From Desulfoscipio gibsoniae DSM 7213 (lineage in GTDB: Bacteria > Bacillota > Desulfotomaculia > Desulfotomaculales > Desulfallaceae): DNA of 64,000 bases. The stretch covers positions 4,460,001 through 4,524,000 of the forward strand of contig NC_021184.1 of NCBI RefSeq assembly GCF_000233715.2, written 5' to 3'. Position 1 is the stretch's first letter. Every line of letters starts with the position of its first letter. The translations under genes and the position numbers were made by a program. The notes beneath the pieces were generated by a model. That model had not been told where the DNA came from and searched no databases. It was given only the letters and a program-made list of their open reading frames with translations. Of the stretch, positions 52,008-59,910 are shown piece by piece.

Positions 52008-53862
52008 TTTATGGCTGCACGGCTTGGGGCAAACATCAATGGGAGATCCGGGGGTTATTCCCATTGAAGGGTTAACGCCAATTATAGCATCAGATGAGAT
52101 TAAAGGGCTGGGATTGCCTTTTGCCTACCGCTCATTGGGAACCTTGTCCAACCGTAAAGGTGTTAACCACTACCACAATGGGAAGGTCTATGTACTTCAC
52201 GGCCTGGGGGTGACTATTTATGATGCGACTACCGGAGAAGTGATAGCCGATAATACCCACACAACTTCTTCAGCGCATATGACCCCTGACCTTGCGGCTA
52301 CGGATGGTAGTTATTATCTTGCGCAGGGCACAACCCTATATAAATATGCCTCTGATGGTGCTTTAATTTGGAAAGCAGAGAATGTTGGTTCTTCATACTG
52401 TATCGCAGTAGAAACATCTGGTGTTTATGTTGGAGTTAGTGCATCCTCGGCTTATTATATTAAAAAATGTAACCGAACCAATGGTCAAGTTACGTGGACA
52501 TCAACTAGCCTAAGTAGTAACATAGCGGCATTAGCGGTTAACAGTAATACAGTTATTGCGGCTGACCAAAGTTATAAGATCTATAGGTTAAATCCAAGTA
52601 ACGGGAGCACGGTATATACTTACACCATACCTAATAACCGCTATGCCTATGCCCTAGCCATTGAGCCGGGTACTAACCATTTTTACTCAATAGATAGTTA
52701 CCATGTCATACGAAAACATAGCTACCAAACAGGCGAGCCAATTTTTGAGAAAACCAGCGCCAACACAACTACCGTATACAATCTATTCATCGACAGCGAA
52801 AACAACATTTATACCGTCTCCAATCGGGAAATCACCAAGCTGGACAATCAACTGGCCGGTTTTATCTGGCGAGAGGATCACAACATTAGCGGTAACCCCA
52901 TTTATGGTTTCGGCCTTGATAAAGAGCAGGGAAAAATCTATGTGCTGCGCCAGCATTCAGCCCGCATTTTATCTACCGATAAAGAGTGGTCGGATTTTAT
53001 CCCGCATCAATTTGAAGGCGTAGTAAATTCCATTGATGTGGATGTCAACGGCAACTTCTACGGAGCCAGTGATGACTGGACGGCAAGGAAGTTCAATGCG
53101 CTGGGTGAGCAGCAGTGGGTATACCGTCATAACCTTGCTTTGAACTTTGTCAAAGCCGATAAGAACGGTAATGTTTATATTGCCGATACCAACCGAACCT
53201 TGAAAAAACTTAATCCGTACGGGGTGGAACAGTGGTCCTGCAGCATTTCCGGTACAACAGGTGCGGTAACAGATTTAGTGGTAAACAGCGAAGGAGTAAT
53301 CATTGTTAGCATTGCTTATTTTCATACTTCCGGCTCCAAGGACTATTTAGTCAAAATATCCCCGGAAGGAACTTTGTTAAAGACCATGGAGATTGGTACC
53401 AGCGGTGTGTTTCGTAAACTGCATCTGTGGGATGACCGCACTGTAATGGCTTTTAACAAGTTGTACGACATCGACACCCTTCGGACTATACGATATTTCA
53501 GTGCGGCAAGGGCGATATTTGGTAGGCATGGAGATTTTCTCTTTGGTGTTTATGATGATGAAATCAGGGTATTCAATAAATATTCTGGTGGGCAGATACA
53601 CTCTTTTGAAGTAAGCGATATTAACATTACCAACTTCTATTTGCGGGCTGTCCAAGGTTTGGACGGAGCTGTTTACGCCTGGGATAATGATAAGACCTTG
53701 ATTAAATTCAATGAAAAAGGGGAGAAATTCTGGCGCTACAAGGCAGTGGAGAAGATTGCGGATATCAAGGTGGATGACGAGCACAATATTTATCTGGCCA
53801 CCGGCTACTATATTGAAAAACTAACCCAAACCTTTGGAATCAAGGGTTACGATAAAAATTAG
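52000..53862 (+). CDS. Beta-propeller (PQQ-like) tail protein, putative receptor-binding
   Basis: 620 residues of repeated beta-propeller blades: SLGTLSNRKGVNHYHNGKVY, LGVTIYDATTGEVIADN, YKYASDGALIWKAENVG, CNRTNGQVTWTSTS, GVEQWSCSISGTTGAVTDLV, each with the W or G/D-x-x-G pattern of PQQ/WD-type repeats. GTG 52000. Located where tail fibres and receptor-binding proteins lie, so host binding is inferred. Composition is less G/C-rich than adjacent phage genes. Confidence 0.75.
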   Translation: MSDLWLHGLGQTSMGDPGVIPIEGLTPIIASDEIKGLGLPFAYRSLGTLSNRKGVNHYHNGKVYVLHGLGVTIYDATTGEVIADNTHTTSSAHMTPDLAATDGSYYLAQGTTLYKYASDGALIWKAENVGSSYCIAVETSGVYVGVSASSAYYIKKCNRTNGQVTWTSTSLSSNIAALAVNSNTVIAADQSYKIYRLNPSNGSTVYTYTIPNNRYAYALAIEPGTNHFYSIDSYHVIRKHSYQTGEPIFEKTSANTTTVYNLFIDSENNIYTVSNREITKLDNQLAGFIWREDHNISGNPIYGFGLDKEQGKIYVLRQHSARILSTDKEWSDFIPHQFEGVVNSIDVDVNGNFYGASDDWTARKFNALGEQQWVYRHNLALNFVKADKNGNVYIADTNRTLKKLNPYGVEQWSCSISGTTGAVTDLVVNSEGVIIVSIAYFHTSGSKDYLVKISPEGTLLKTMEIGTSGVFRKLHLWDDRTVMAFNKLYDIDTLRTIRYFSAARAIFGRHGDFLFGVYDDEIRVFNKYSGGQIHSFEVSDINITNFYLRAVQGLDGAVYAWDNDKTLIKFNEKGEKFWRYKAVEKIADIKVDDEHNIYLATGYYIEKLTQTFGIKGYDKN

Positions 53863-53876
53863 AGGAGGGCTTTAAT

Positions 53877-54155
53877 ATGATTTATGTATTTGAAAGCGGC
53901 AGTATCGTTTACGATGAGAGTGTTTTGGCAGAGGCGGATAAGGCCAGGGCTGTGGCGGTGGAGCAGCTGCCGGAGCAGGAAACGCCAGTAGGAAAGATCG
54001 CCATTATCAAGGCGGACAAGGCAACGGAGACCGTTTGGTGGGAATATGTAGATTCCCCTGCGGCTGTTGAATTTCGAGAGCTTGAAGTTCAAATCCAGGG
54101 GCTTCAGATGGCCTTAGCAGAACTGACAATATTGTTAGCGGGAGGTGAAGCATAA
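53877..54155 (+). CDS. Hypothetical phage tail-region protein
   Basis: 92 residues, IYVFESGSIVYDESVLAEAD then VGKIAIIKADKATETVWWEY and a C-terminal helix (LEVQIQGLQMALAELTILL) resembling the XkdW-like small proteins of tail operons. GAGGAGGGC upstream. Confidence 0.7.
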   Translation: MIYVFESGSIVYDESVLAEADKARAVAVEQLPEQETPVGKIAIIKADKATETVWWEYVDSPAAVEFRELEVQIQGLQMALAELTILLAGGEA

Positions 54156-54295
54156 TGACCTTTGATAAAAACTCGGCATTGGTTAAAAACGTATGGGTTC
54201 CGCTCATACTGGCCGGAGTGTACACACATGAACAGGTGCCAGCCTTGGGAAATCTAAGAGCAGTGGTGCAGCAAGTATTAGCGGAGATGGAGTAA
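54155..54295 (+). CDS. CD1375/XkdX-like small phage protein
   Basis: 46 residues, starting one base before the previous stop ends: TFDKNSALVKNVWVPLILAG then EQVPALGNLRAVVQQVL. The aliphatic motif with VP and final helix resembles CD1375-type tail-operon proteins. Confidence 0.65.
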   Translation: MTFDKNSALVKNVWVPLILAGVYTHEQVPALGNLRAVVQQVLAEME

Positions 54296-54317
54296 CACCT
54301 GGAAGGGGTGTTTTTTT
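54295..54317 (+). terminator. Terminator of the tail operon segment
   Basis: ACACC-N7-GGTGT with seven T residues, overlapping the end of the small gene. Confidence 0.7.
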
Positions 54318-54342
54318 AATGTTTTTTCTTTCCCCTTTATTG

Positions 54343-54351
54343 TGGTAAAAT
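54343..54351 (+). promoter_or_regulatory. Extended -10 promoter of the AT-rich cargo gene
   Basis: TGG-TAAAAT at 54343-54351 in the context TTTATTGTGG, like the TGG-TAYAAT promoters at 6365 and 59158. The gene it serves is transcribed independently of the tail operon. Confidence 0.5.
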
Positions 54352-54368
54352 ATGGCAGGAGGTGGAAA

Positions 54369-55079
54369 ATGGAAAGAATAACTTGTAGCGGACCAATACT
54401 AATAAAATTTGCACCTTTGAAGTTGGCGAAGAGTTTTCGCAGCGGTACAATTTATATGAATTCGCTGGACTACTTTAGAGGTCTAGAAGATGACAATAAA
54501 GTAAGAGGAGATCTTTTGGAAGGTACACATAGTCTGATTGCAAAAGATGATTTTAGCCAGGTGTTGCCTCAATTTGGTATGGATTTTCCTGAAGCGATTA
54601 AGAAAAAAATAATTGGGGGCATACATCTGTTAGACGAAGAGTTAAAATATTATAAGGTTTTTTGTATGTATCAGTTAAATTGTGATTTTAAGAGCAGGTA
54701 CATTGAGCCTATCGATACCAGGGTAAATAATTTTGGAGATACTTTTGTTTTAATATTTAATCTTAAAGAATTTAGAAGAAGGATTGTTGCTGAATTAGAA
54801 AAAGGAACATACAATGCCCTGGGATTTGCCGGACAAGGTGTGGAGTATTATCAATATGATACTTCTACTCAAAAATTAGGCCCATTAAAAAAGTTGGATT
54901 TATATAAGTGGCAAAATGAGTATAGGTTAATTGCTGAACCACTTGAACATACATTAGATCCGTTAATTCTTAACATTGGTGATATCTCTGATATTTCGAT
55001 AATTGGCTCAACAAGTAGGTTAATTGAAGAGATTCATTTTGAAGGTAAGGAGCTTTTTGTACCAGGTTATAACTTATAA
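54369..55079 (+). CDS. AT-rich cargo gene (moron) of unknown function
   Basis: 236 residues from ATG 54369 (AGGAGGTGG upstream). Contains SGTIYMNSLDYFRGLEDDNK and VRGDLLEGTHSL, with YRLIAEPLEHTLDPLILNIG near the C-terminus. It has the style of DUF2971-like and related accessory proteins, but I cannot assign a catalytic role. Base composition is clearly lower in G/C than the tail genes around it, and it has its own promoter behind a terminator, so it is likely expressed in the lysogen, for example in superinfection exclusion or defence. Confidence 0.7.
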   Translation: MERITCSGPILIKFAPLKLAKSFRSGTIYMNSLDYFRGLEDDNKVRGDLLEGTHSLIAKDDFSQVLPQFGMDFPEAIKKKIIGGIHLLDEELKYYKVFCMYQLNCDFKSRYIEPIDTRVNNFGDTFVLIFNLKEFRRRIVAELEKGTYNALGFAGQGVEYYQYDTSTQKLGPLKKLDLYKWQNEYRLIAEPLEHTLDPLILNIGDISDISIIGSTSRLIEEIHFEGKELFVPGYNL

Positions 55080-55105
55080 CCACAAGAAATTGATAGAGGT
55101 GAGCC

Positions 55106-56203
55106 ATGAAACCAATACGCATAATAACCCCGGCCCTGGAGCTTAAGGGAGAGGTAGACAACTATCTCTCCCTTTCCTTTTGCCGCAGCTACCACTCGCC
55201 TGGCGAGTTCCAGCTGGTGACAAACCGCAAGGTGCAAAACGCCAATCAGCTCGAAATCAACAATCTAATCATGCTGGGGGCTGACCCGTGCAAGACCGGC
55301 ATCATCCGCCACAAGGAAATTAAAAGCAATGACAAAGGAGAAGAAATGCTCACCATCAAGGGTTACGCATTGGGGACTATCCTTCGTCAGCGCATCACCA
55401 TCCCACCTGTCGGACAAGCCTACGACATCCAGGAAGCCAATGCGGAAACGGTCATGAAACACTATGTCCGGCGAAACTGTCTACAGATATCGGAGATGGA
55501 ATTTCCGTTTCTTGTGATTGGTGATGACCAGCAAAGGGGAGAAAACGTTAAATGGCAAACACGATACAAGAACCTGGCTGATGAGCTGGAACAGATAAGC
55601 ATACTTACTAGCCTTGGTTGGCATATCTACCCGGACTTCAATTCAAAGAAGTGGATATTTGACATATATAATAGAAGGAATTTTTCAGCCGGTCAACAAA
55701 TAAACCCGCCGGTTATCTTCTCACCGGAGTTTGATAACATCAGAAGTCAGGAATTTATTGATAGCTTGGTGGGCTTTGGTAACTATGCAATCGTAGCTGG
55801 TCGAGACGAGGGAGCCAATAGAGAGATCATGATGCTGGGCAGCGATGCTACTGGTCTGGATCGCCACGTTATCTTTGTTGATGCCAGGGATGTTAAAGAT
55901 ACTGCTGACCTGCCAGCAAAAGGTGAAGCAAAACTGGTTGAGCATCAAAGGGTTTTATCCTTTCAAGCCGAGGTTTTAACCGCTGGGCCTTTTAAATATC
56001 GGGATGATTGGGATGTTGGGGATATCGTCACGGTGCAAAACAAAGCTTGGGACCTGACCATGGACACTCGGATTACAGAGGTGCAGGAAATCCATGAGGC
56101 TAGTGGCTTCAAACTGAACGTCACATTCGGCAACAACCTCCCCACCCTATCCCAGAAGTTAAAAACGGCCCTGGGGGAGTTCAAAACAGAAAGCACACGA
56201 TAA
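55106..56203 (+). CDS. Siphovirus Gp37-like tail protein
   Basis: 365 residues: PIRIITPALELKGEVDNYLS then SFCRSYHSPGEFQLVTNRK, IKGYALGTILRQRITIPP, and the C-terminal FKYRDDWDVGDIVTVQNKAW. This matches the Gp37-like/tail-associated lysozyme-adaptor family of ReqiPepy6-type siphoviruses. A 3' remnant of a close relative lies at 4431-4634. Confidence 0.88.
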   Translation: MKPIRIITPALELKGEVDNYLSLSFCRSYHSPGEFQLVTNRKVQNANQLEINNLIMLGADPCKTGIIRHKEIKSNDKGEEMLTIKGYALGTILRQRITIPPVGQAYDIQEANAETVMKHYVRRNCLQISEMEFPFLVIGDDQQRGENVKWQTRYKNLADELEQISILTSLGWHIYPDFNSKKWIFDIYNRRNFSAGQQINPPVIFSPEFDNIRSQEFIDSLVGFGNYAIVAGRDEGANREIMMLGSDATGLDRHVIFVDARDVKDTADLPAKGEAKLVEHQRVLSFQAEVLTAGPFKYRDDWDVGDIVTVQNKAWDLTMDTRITEVQEIHEASGFKLNVTFGNNLPTLSQKLKTALGEFKTESTR

Positions 56204-56204
56204 G

Positions 56205-56231
56205 GACGCCTTTGACAGGTGTCTATTTTTT
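56205..56231 (+). terminator. Hairpin between tail and holin genes
   Basis: GACGCC-N7-GGTGTC followed by ATTTTTT, within the 47-nt gap before the holin gene. Confidence 0.6.
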
Positions 56232-56250
56232 ATGAAAGAAGGACGATTGC

Positions 56251-56661
56251 ATGAAAGATATCATTCATACCCTGCAGCTTGCCTTTACGGCAATCGGCGG
56301 CTATATCGGCTGGTTTTTAGGTGGCTATGACGGTTTAGTCTTAGCTCTGGTGGCCTTTGTGGTCATTGATTATATTACTGGACTGATGGCAGCAGTTATT
56401 GAAAAGAAGCTTTCCAGTAGTATCGGCTTTCGGGGGATTTTCAAAAAAGTGCTCATATTTTCCTTGGTGGGTATAGGCCACATTATCGATTACTATCTGA
56501 TTGAAAAGGGCAGTGCAGTCCGTACCGCTGTGATTTTCTTTTATTTGTCCAACGAAGGATTGAGCATCATCGAAAATGCATCCAAGGTGGGCCTGCCCAT
56601 ACCGGAGAAGCTGAGGGTGGTATTCACGGAACTTAGAAGGGAGGATAGAAAGAATGGCTAG
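56251..56661 (+). CDS. Phage holin, toxin secretion/phage lysis holin family
   Basis: 136 residues with three hydrophobic segments (about 10-55, 65-90, 95-110): AIGGYIGWFLGGYDGLVLAL, AFVVIDYITGLMAAVI and GFRGIFKKVLIFSLVG, the Phage_holin_4 pattern. It would form membrane holes for the amidase. Overlaps the amidase gene by 8 nt. Confidence 0.92.
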   Translation: MKDIIHTLQLAFTAIGGYIGWFLGGYDGLVLALVAFVVIDYITGLMAAVIEKKLSSSIGFRGIFKKVLIFSLVGIGHIIDYYLIEKGSAVRTAVIFFYLSNEGLSIIENASKVGLPIPEKLRVVFTELRREDRKNG

Positions 56662-57340
56662 AATTTGTATCGACGCCGGACACGGTGGAAATGATCCAGG
56701 GGCTGTATATACGGGAAGAAAGGAATCCGATGATAATTTAGCACTGGGAAAAGCAGTAGCGGCAGAACTAAGGCGGCACGGGGTAATTGTTGATGAAACC
56801 AGAACTGCTGATGTCACTGTCAGCCTCAATGAAAGGAGCAACTTTGAAAACCGGCAGTCTTACGATTGTTTCATCTCCTTCCATCGCAATGCCTTCAAGC
56901 CAGAGCAGGCCACGGGTGTGGAAACATACACCTATTTGAACCCAGGAGCCAAGGCCAAAGGGCTAGCAGAAAAAATCCAAACTGCATTGGTGGGTGTTGG
57001 CTTTACCAACCGGGGTGTTAAGGCGGCTAACTTCCATGTCCTTCGGGAAACAAAAGCACCGGCGGTATTGGTGGAGGTGGGTTTTATTGATAACACCGGT
57101 GACAACCAACTGTTTGATGTTAAAAGGGATGAGATCGTAGCGGCTATAACTAAAGCAATTCTGGAACAGGTGGGTATCAAATATCTGCCATCTACTCCCC
57201 CATCACCCAAGCAGCAAACCGGCCAAACATTATACAGAGTAATGGCAGGCTCCTATGCTGTTAGGGAAAACGCTGAAAGGCAGGTGGAAAGGTTAAAGGC
57301 CGCCGGGTTTGACGCCACCATTATGATATTTACGCCTTAG
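56654..57340 (+). CDS. Endolysin: N-acetylmuramoyl-L-alanine amidase with SPOR domain
   Basis: 228 residues. Amidase_3 domain: RICIDAGHGGNDPGAV, zinc ligands His (GHGG), Glu in RKESDDNL, His in FISFHRNAF, and Glu in VLVEVGFIDN. A SPOR domain follows (LYRVMAGSYAVRENAERQVE). It cleaves the lactyl-amide bond of peptidoglycan for lysis. GGAGG upstream. Confidence 0.95.
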   Translation: MARICIDAGHGGNDPGAVYTGRKESDDNLALGKAVAAELRRHGVIVDETRTADVTVSLNERSNFENRQSYDCFISFHRNAFKPEQATGVETYTYLNPGAKAKGLAEKIQTALVGVGFTNRGVKAANFHVLRETKAPAVLVEVGFIDNTGDNQLFDVKRDEIVAAITKAILEQVGIKYLPSTPPSPKQQTGQTLYRVMAGSYAVRENAERQVERLKAAGFDATIMIFTP

Positions 57341-57368
57341 GCTAAAACGCTTAGGGCTTCTTTTTTTC
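57333..57368 (+). terminator. Weak hairpin after the endolysin gene
   Basis: GCCTTAGGC-type arm and GCTTAGGGC then TTCTTTTTTTT. The stem is imperfect, but the T run is good. Confidence 0.5.
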
Positions 57369-57471
57369 AACGCCCAAATCCTTAACTTTTCTAAGTTGAA
57401 TTATAAGTAATTATAACTTGATGTTATCCCAATGTAACGGTAACATGCTACCTACCAAAGGAGGGAGAGAA

Positions 57472-58329
57472 ATGCTCTTAAACCAAGCAATCGAGGGTTT
57501 TACAAAGTACATGCACCTTATTGATAGATCGCAGGAAACCATTCGGGGCTATGCCATAGAATTGAAAGGGTTTAACAACTTCTTGACTGTCAAGCATAAC
57601 TGCCCGGTGTATTTGGAAGACATTGTGCTTCAGGATTTGGAGGACTACCTGTTCTACGAAAAGGAAAGAGGGGCAGCCTCATCTAGTAGAAGCCGCTCAT
57701 TATATATTCTAAGAAGCTTTTACAACTACTGCTGCAGGAAGGACTTATGCGTCAAGAACATTGCCAGCTTACTGGAGCCAGTGAAAATCAAACAAAAGGA
57801 ACGAGAGTTTATCACCGAGGATGAGCTCGGGGAACTGGTAGCTGCCATTGAGCAACCAGTCATTAAAACCGTAGTCCAAGCCATGTTTTACACCGGTGGC
57901 CGGATTTCAGAGATGATCCACCTGACACTTGAGGATGTGGATCTGGATGGCCGGGTGTTACACATCATTGACGGCAAGGGCGGCAAAGACCGGGATGTGC
58001 CCATCAATGATAAGCTACACCGGATTTTGACCCACTACCTAGAGCACATCCGGGACGCACATTCAAATCGCTTCTTTGCTTTAACCAGAACCGGCAAAGT
58101 ATCGGCCAGCTATATCAACTACTGGATTCATACCGCAGTAGAGGAATTGGGCTGGGACAAGAACATCAGCGCCCACGTGCTTCGGCACTCCTTTGGCTCC
58201 AACCTGCTGGAGAAAGGGGCCTCGGTGGTGAGCATTCAAAAGCTGCTGGGCCACTCAAGCCTTAGGGTAACGTCAAGATATCTGCACCAGGACACGGATA
58301 AGCTGACTGAAGCGGTTAATCTTTTATAG
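57472..58329 (+). CDS. Tyrosine recombinase, module B copy (probable prophage integrase)
   Basis: 285 residues from ATG 57472, with AAGGAGGG 6 nt upstream; an in-frame ATG at 57418 has no ribosome site. Core-binding domain RSQETIRGYAIELKGF; catalytic residues Arg in FYTGGRISEM, Lys in GKGGKDRDVP, H-x-x-R in HVLRHSFGSNL, LLGHSSLRVTSRYLH. It is a close relative of the copy at 4705. It lies downstream of the endolysin at the right end of the prophage, an unusual place for an integrase, which normally sits near the lysogeny switch. An ATGTTA/TAACAT inverted repeat lies 30-55 nt upstream. Confidence 0.92.
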   Translation: MLLNQAIEGFTKYMHLIDRSQETIRGYAIELKGFNNFLTVKHNCPVYLEDIVLQDLEDYLFYEKERGAASSSRSRSLYILRSFYNYCCRKDLCVKNIASLLEPVKIKQKEREFITEDELGELVAAIEQPVIKTVVQAMFYTGGRISEMIHLTLEDVDLDGRVLHIIDGKGGKDRDVPINDKLHRILTHYLEHIRDAHSNRFFALTRTGKVSASYINYWIHTAVEELGWDKNISAHVLRHSFGSNLLEKGASVVSIQKLLGHSSLRVTSRYLHQDTDKLTEAVNLL

Positions 58330-58343
58330 GGAGGGATAAAACC

Positions 58344-59129
58344 ATGGAACCTATTTACGATGAAAAGGTCAAACGGATTATTGAAATGCTAAAATTTAAA
58401 ACCAGGGATGAAGTGGCGGCAGAGTTGAAGTACAAGAGTTACAAAAGCCTTGATATGTACATGCGCCGGAAGAACTTTGCTTTCGACAGCCAGCAAGGTC
58501 AGTATTTCCCCCGGAAGAACAGAATTGAAAAACCAGACCCCAAAAGCTACGCACCCACCAAGGTAGCCAGCATCATCACAGCTTTTGAGATTGAGGGCAT
58601 TGACCCAAGGATGGTGGCCAGACAAGAGGGATTTGCTGACCACCGGGAAATGGCTGAGTACATGAAAACCAAGGGCTACGAGTGGAACGTCCATAAAAAC
58701 AACTATGTCAAGACCGTGGGTAGGATTGATGTGCCGGAGCCGGTTGGTGATCCAATGCCGGAATCAATCAACCTACCAGGGCCAATTGTTCAATCGGCAT
58801 TATCGCCAACCGTTCAACCAACCAGCGGGGAATTACCGGAGGGGCTTGGGGAATATCTGCCCTTCCTTCGCTTCCTCTATGAAAACCGGGATGAACTCTA
58901 TCAGTTACTCACCGGTACCAGGGACGATGGCATAATTCCAAGGTATGCTGTGCCAGGGGAAGTCAGGACTAAAGCCATTTACATGAGTGATGTTATTGCC
59001 AAGCTGGCCGGGGAATTTAGCAAGGAGAAGAAGGTTGCCTTAAGGGAAGTCATGGAAGGGGCGCTAGTGGAATACCTGATGAGGTATGGGTTCAAGCGGG
59101 AAGTGGAAACGCTCCTAAGAAACCAGTAA
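58344..59129 (+). CDS. Recombinase companion protein, module B copy
   Basis: 261 residues, homologous to 5578-6336 throughout except the linker, which is longer and proline-rich (PEPVGDPMPESINLPGPI). Duplicated units DMYMRRKNFAFD and AEYMKTKGYEWN, C-terminal EVMEGALVEYLMRYGF. ATG 58344, 14 nt after the recombinase, preceded by AGGGAGGG. The conservation of the pair in both modules points to a joint function; see the copy at 5578. Confidence 0.75.
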   Translation: MEPIYDEKVKRIIEMLKFKTRDEVAAELKYKSYKSLDMYMRRKNFAFDSQQGQYFPRKNRIEKPDPKSYAPTKVASIITAFEIEGIDPRMVARQEGFADHREMAEYMKTKGYEWNVHKNNYVKTVGRIDVPEPVGDPMPESINLPGPIVQSALSPTVQPTSGELPEGLGEYLPFLRFLYENRDELYQLLTGTRDDGIIPRYAVPGEVRTKAIYMSDVIAKLAGEFSKEKKVALREVMEGALVEYLMRYGFKREVETLLRNQ

Positions 59130-59157
59130 AAATATTTATTCCACGGTTGTGTTTTTA

Positions 59158-59166
59158 TGGTATAAT
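59158..59166 (+). promoter_or_regulatory. Extended -10 promoter of the module B cargo genes
   Basis: TGG-TATAAT at 59158-59166, in the same sequence context as the promoter after the companion gene of module A. Confidence 0.55.
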
Positions 59167-59200
59167 AAATATGGAGTATTGTAGGAAAAAAGGTGATATA

Positions 59201-59467
59201 ATGCCGACCATTTGTATGTTTTATGGGATAATTATAAGAATGTATTGCGCCCCTGATGAGCATAACCCGCCTCACTTTCATGCATATTATGGGAAGCATA
59301 AGGCGATAATTGATATAAATACTTGTGAACTAACTAATGGGAGTCTCCCTAAAAAACAGCTTAAACTTGTCCTTGCTTGGGCAGAATTAAGACAGGAAGA
59401 TTTATTGGCAAACTGGGTGTTGGCAATGAATAGCGAATTGCCGTTTAAAATTGAACCTTTGAAATAG
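59201..59467 (+). CDS. DUF4160 protein
   Basis: 88 residues from ATG 59201 (AGGTGATATA upstream): PTICMFYGIIIRMYCAPDEH, NPPHFHAYYGKHKAIIDI, and LVLAWAELRQEDLLANW. This is the DUF4160 signature; such genes are almost always paired with DUF2442, and the pair is suspected to be a toxin-antitoxin-like or accessory module. Function unknown. Confidence 0.92.
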   Translation: MPTICMFYGIIIRMYCAPDEHNPPHFHAYYGKHKAIIDINTCELTNGSLPKKQLKLVLAWAELRQEDLLANWVLAMNSELPFKIEPLK

Positions 59468-59479
59468 AGGTGATGAATT

Positions 59480-59719
59480 ATGTATGTGTCTGTAGTAGGA
59501 GTTGAACCTTTGGAGAGCTATAGACTGCTTTTAACCTTTGAAAACGGAGAAAAAAGGTTATTTGATATGACGCCTTATCTGAACAAAGGAATTTTTAGGG
59601 AATTAAAAGACAAGAATTTATTTAGATCGGTCCGGGTGAGTTTTGATAGCATAGAGTGGAGCAATCAAGCAGATATTGATCCCGAGGTTCTTTACGAAAA
59701 AAGTGTAGCATATCAGTGA
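59480..59719 (+). CDS. DUF2442 protein
   Basis: 79 residues: VVGVEPLESYRLLLTFENGE, KRLFDMTPYLNKGIFREL, WSNQADIDPEVLYEKSV. Classic DUF2442 partner of DUF4160, 12 nt downstream of it. Role not established. Confidence 0.92.
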   Translation: MYVSVVGVEPLESYRLLLTFENGEKRLFDMTPYLNKGIFRELKDKNLFRSVRVSFDSIEWSNQADIDPEVLYEKSVAYQ

Positions 59720-59721
59720 TT

Positions 59722-59910
59722 TATAAGAAAATCTATTATGAATAATTATCTAATATCTCCTAACCTTATGAAACTTGCTACTAATAATTACCTATATAAC
59801 CACAATTAGAGGTTAAGAACCCCTCAATCCTTTGCACCATGCGGGTTTGCGGGGTTTTAAACATACAGAACACTTGTTCTTTAGTGCTATTAACAATAAA
59901 GTTATTGAAG
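59722..59910 (+). repeat. Leader repeat before S-layer cassette B
   Basis: Matches the leader at 7406-7580 (CATGCGGGTTTGCGGGGTTTT and CTTTAGTGCTATTAAC shared). This copy also has the short inverted repeat AGAACA-CT-TGTTCT just before the cassette, which copy A lacks. CCCC...GGGGTTTT pairing resembles a terminator. Confidence 0.7.
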
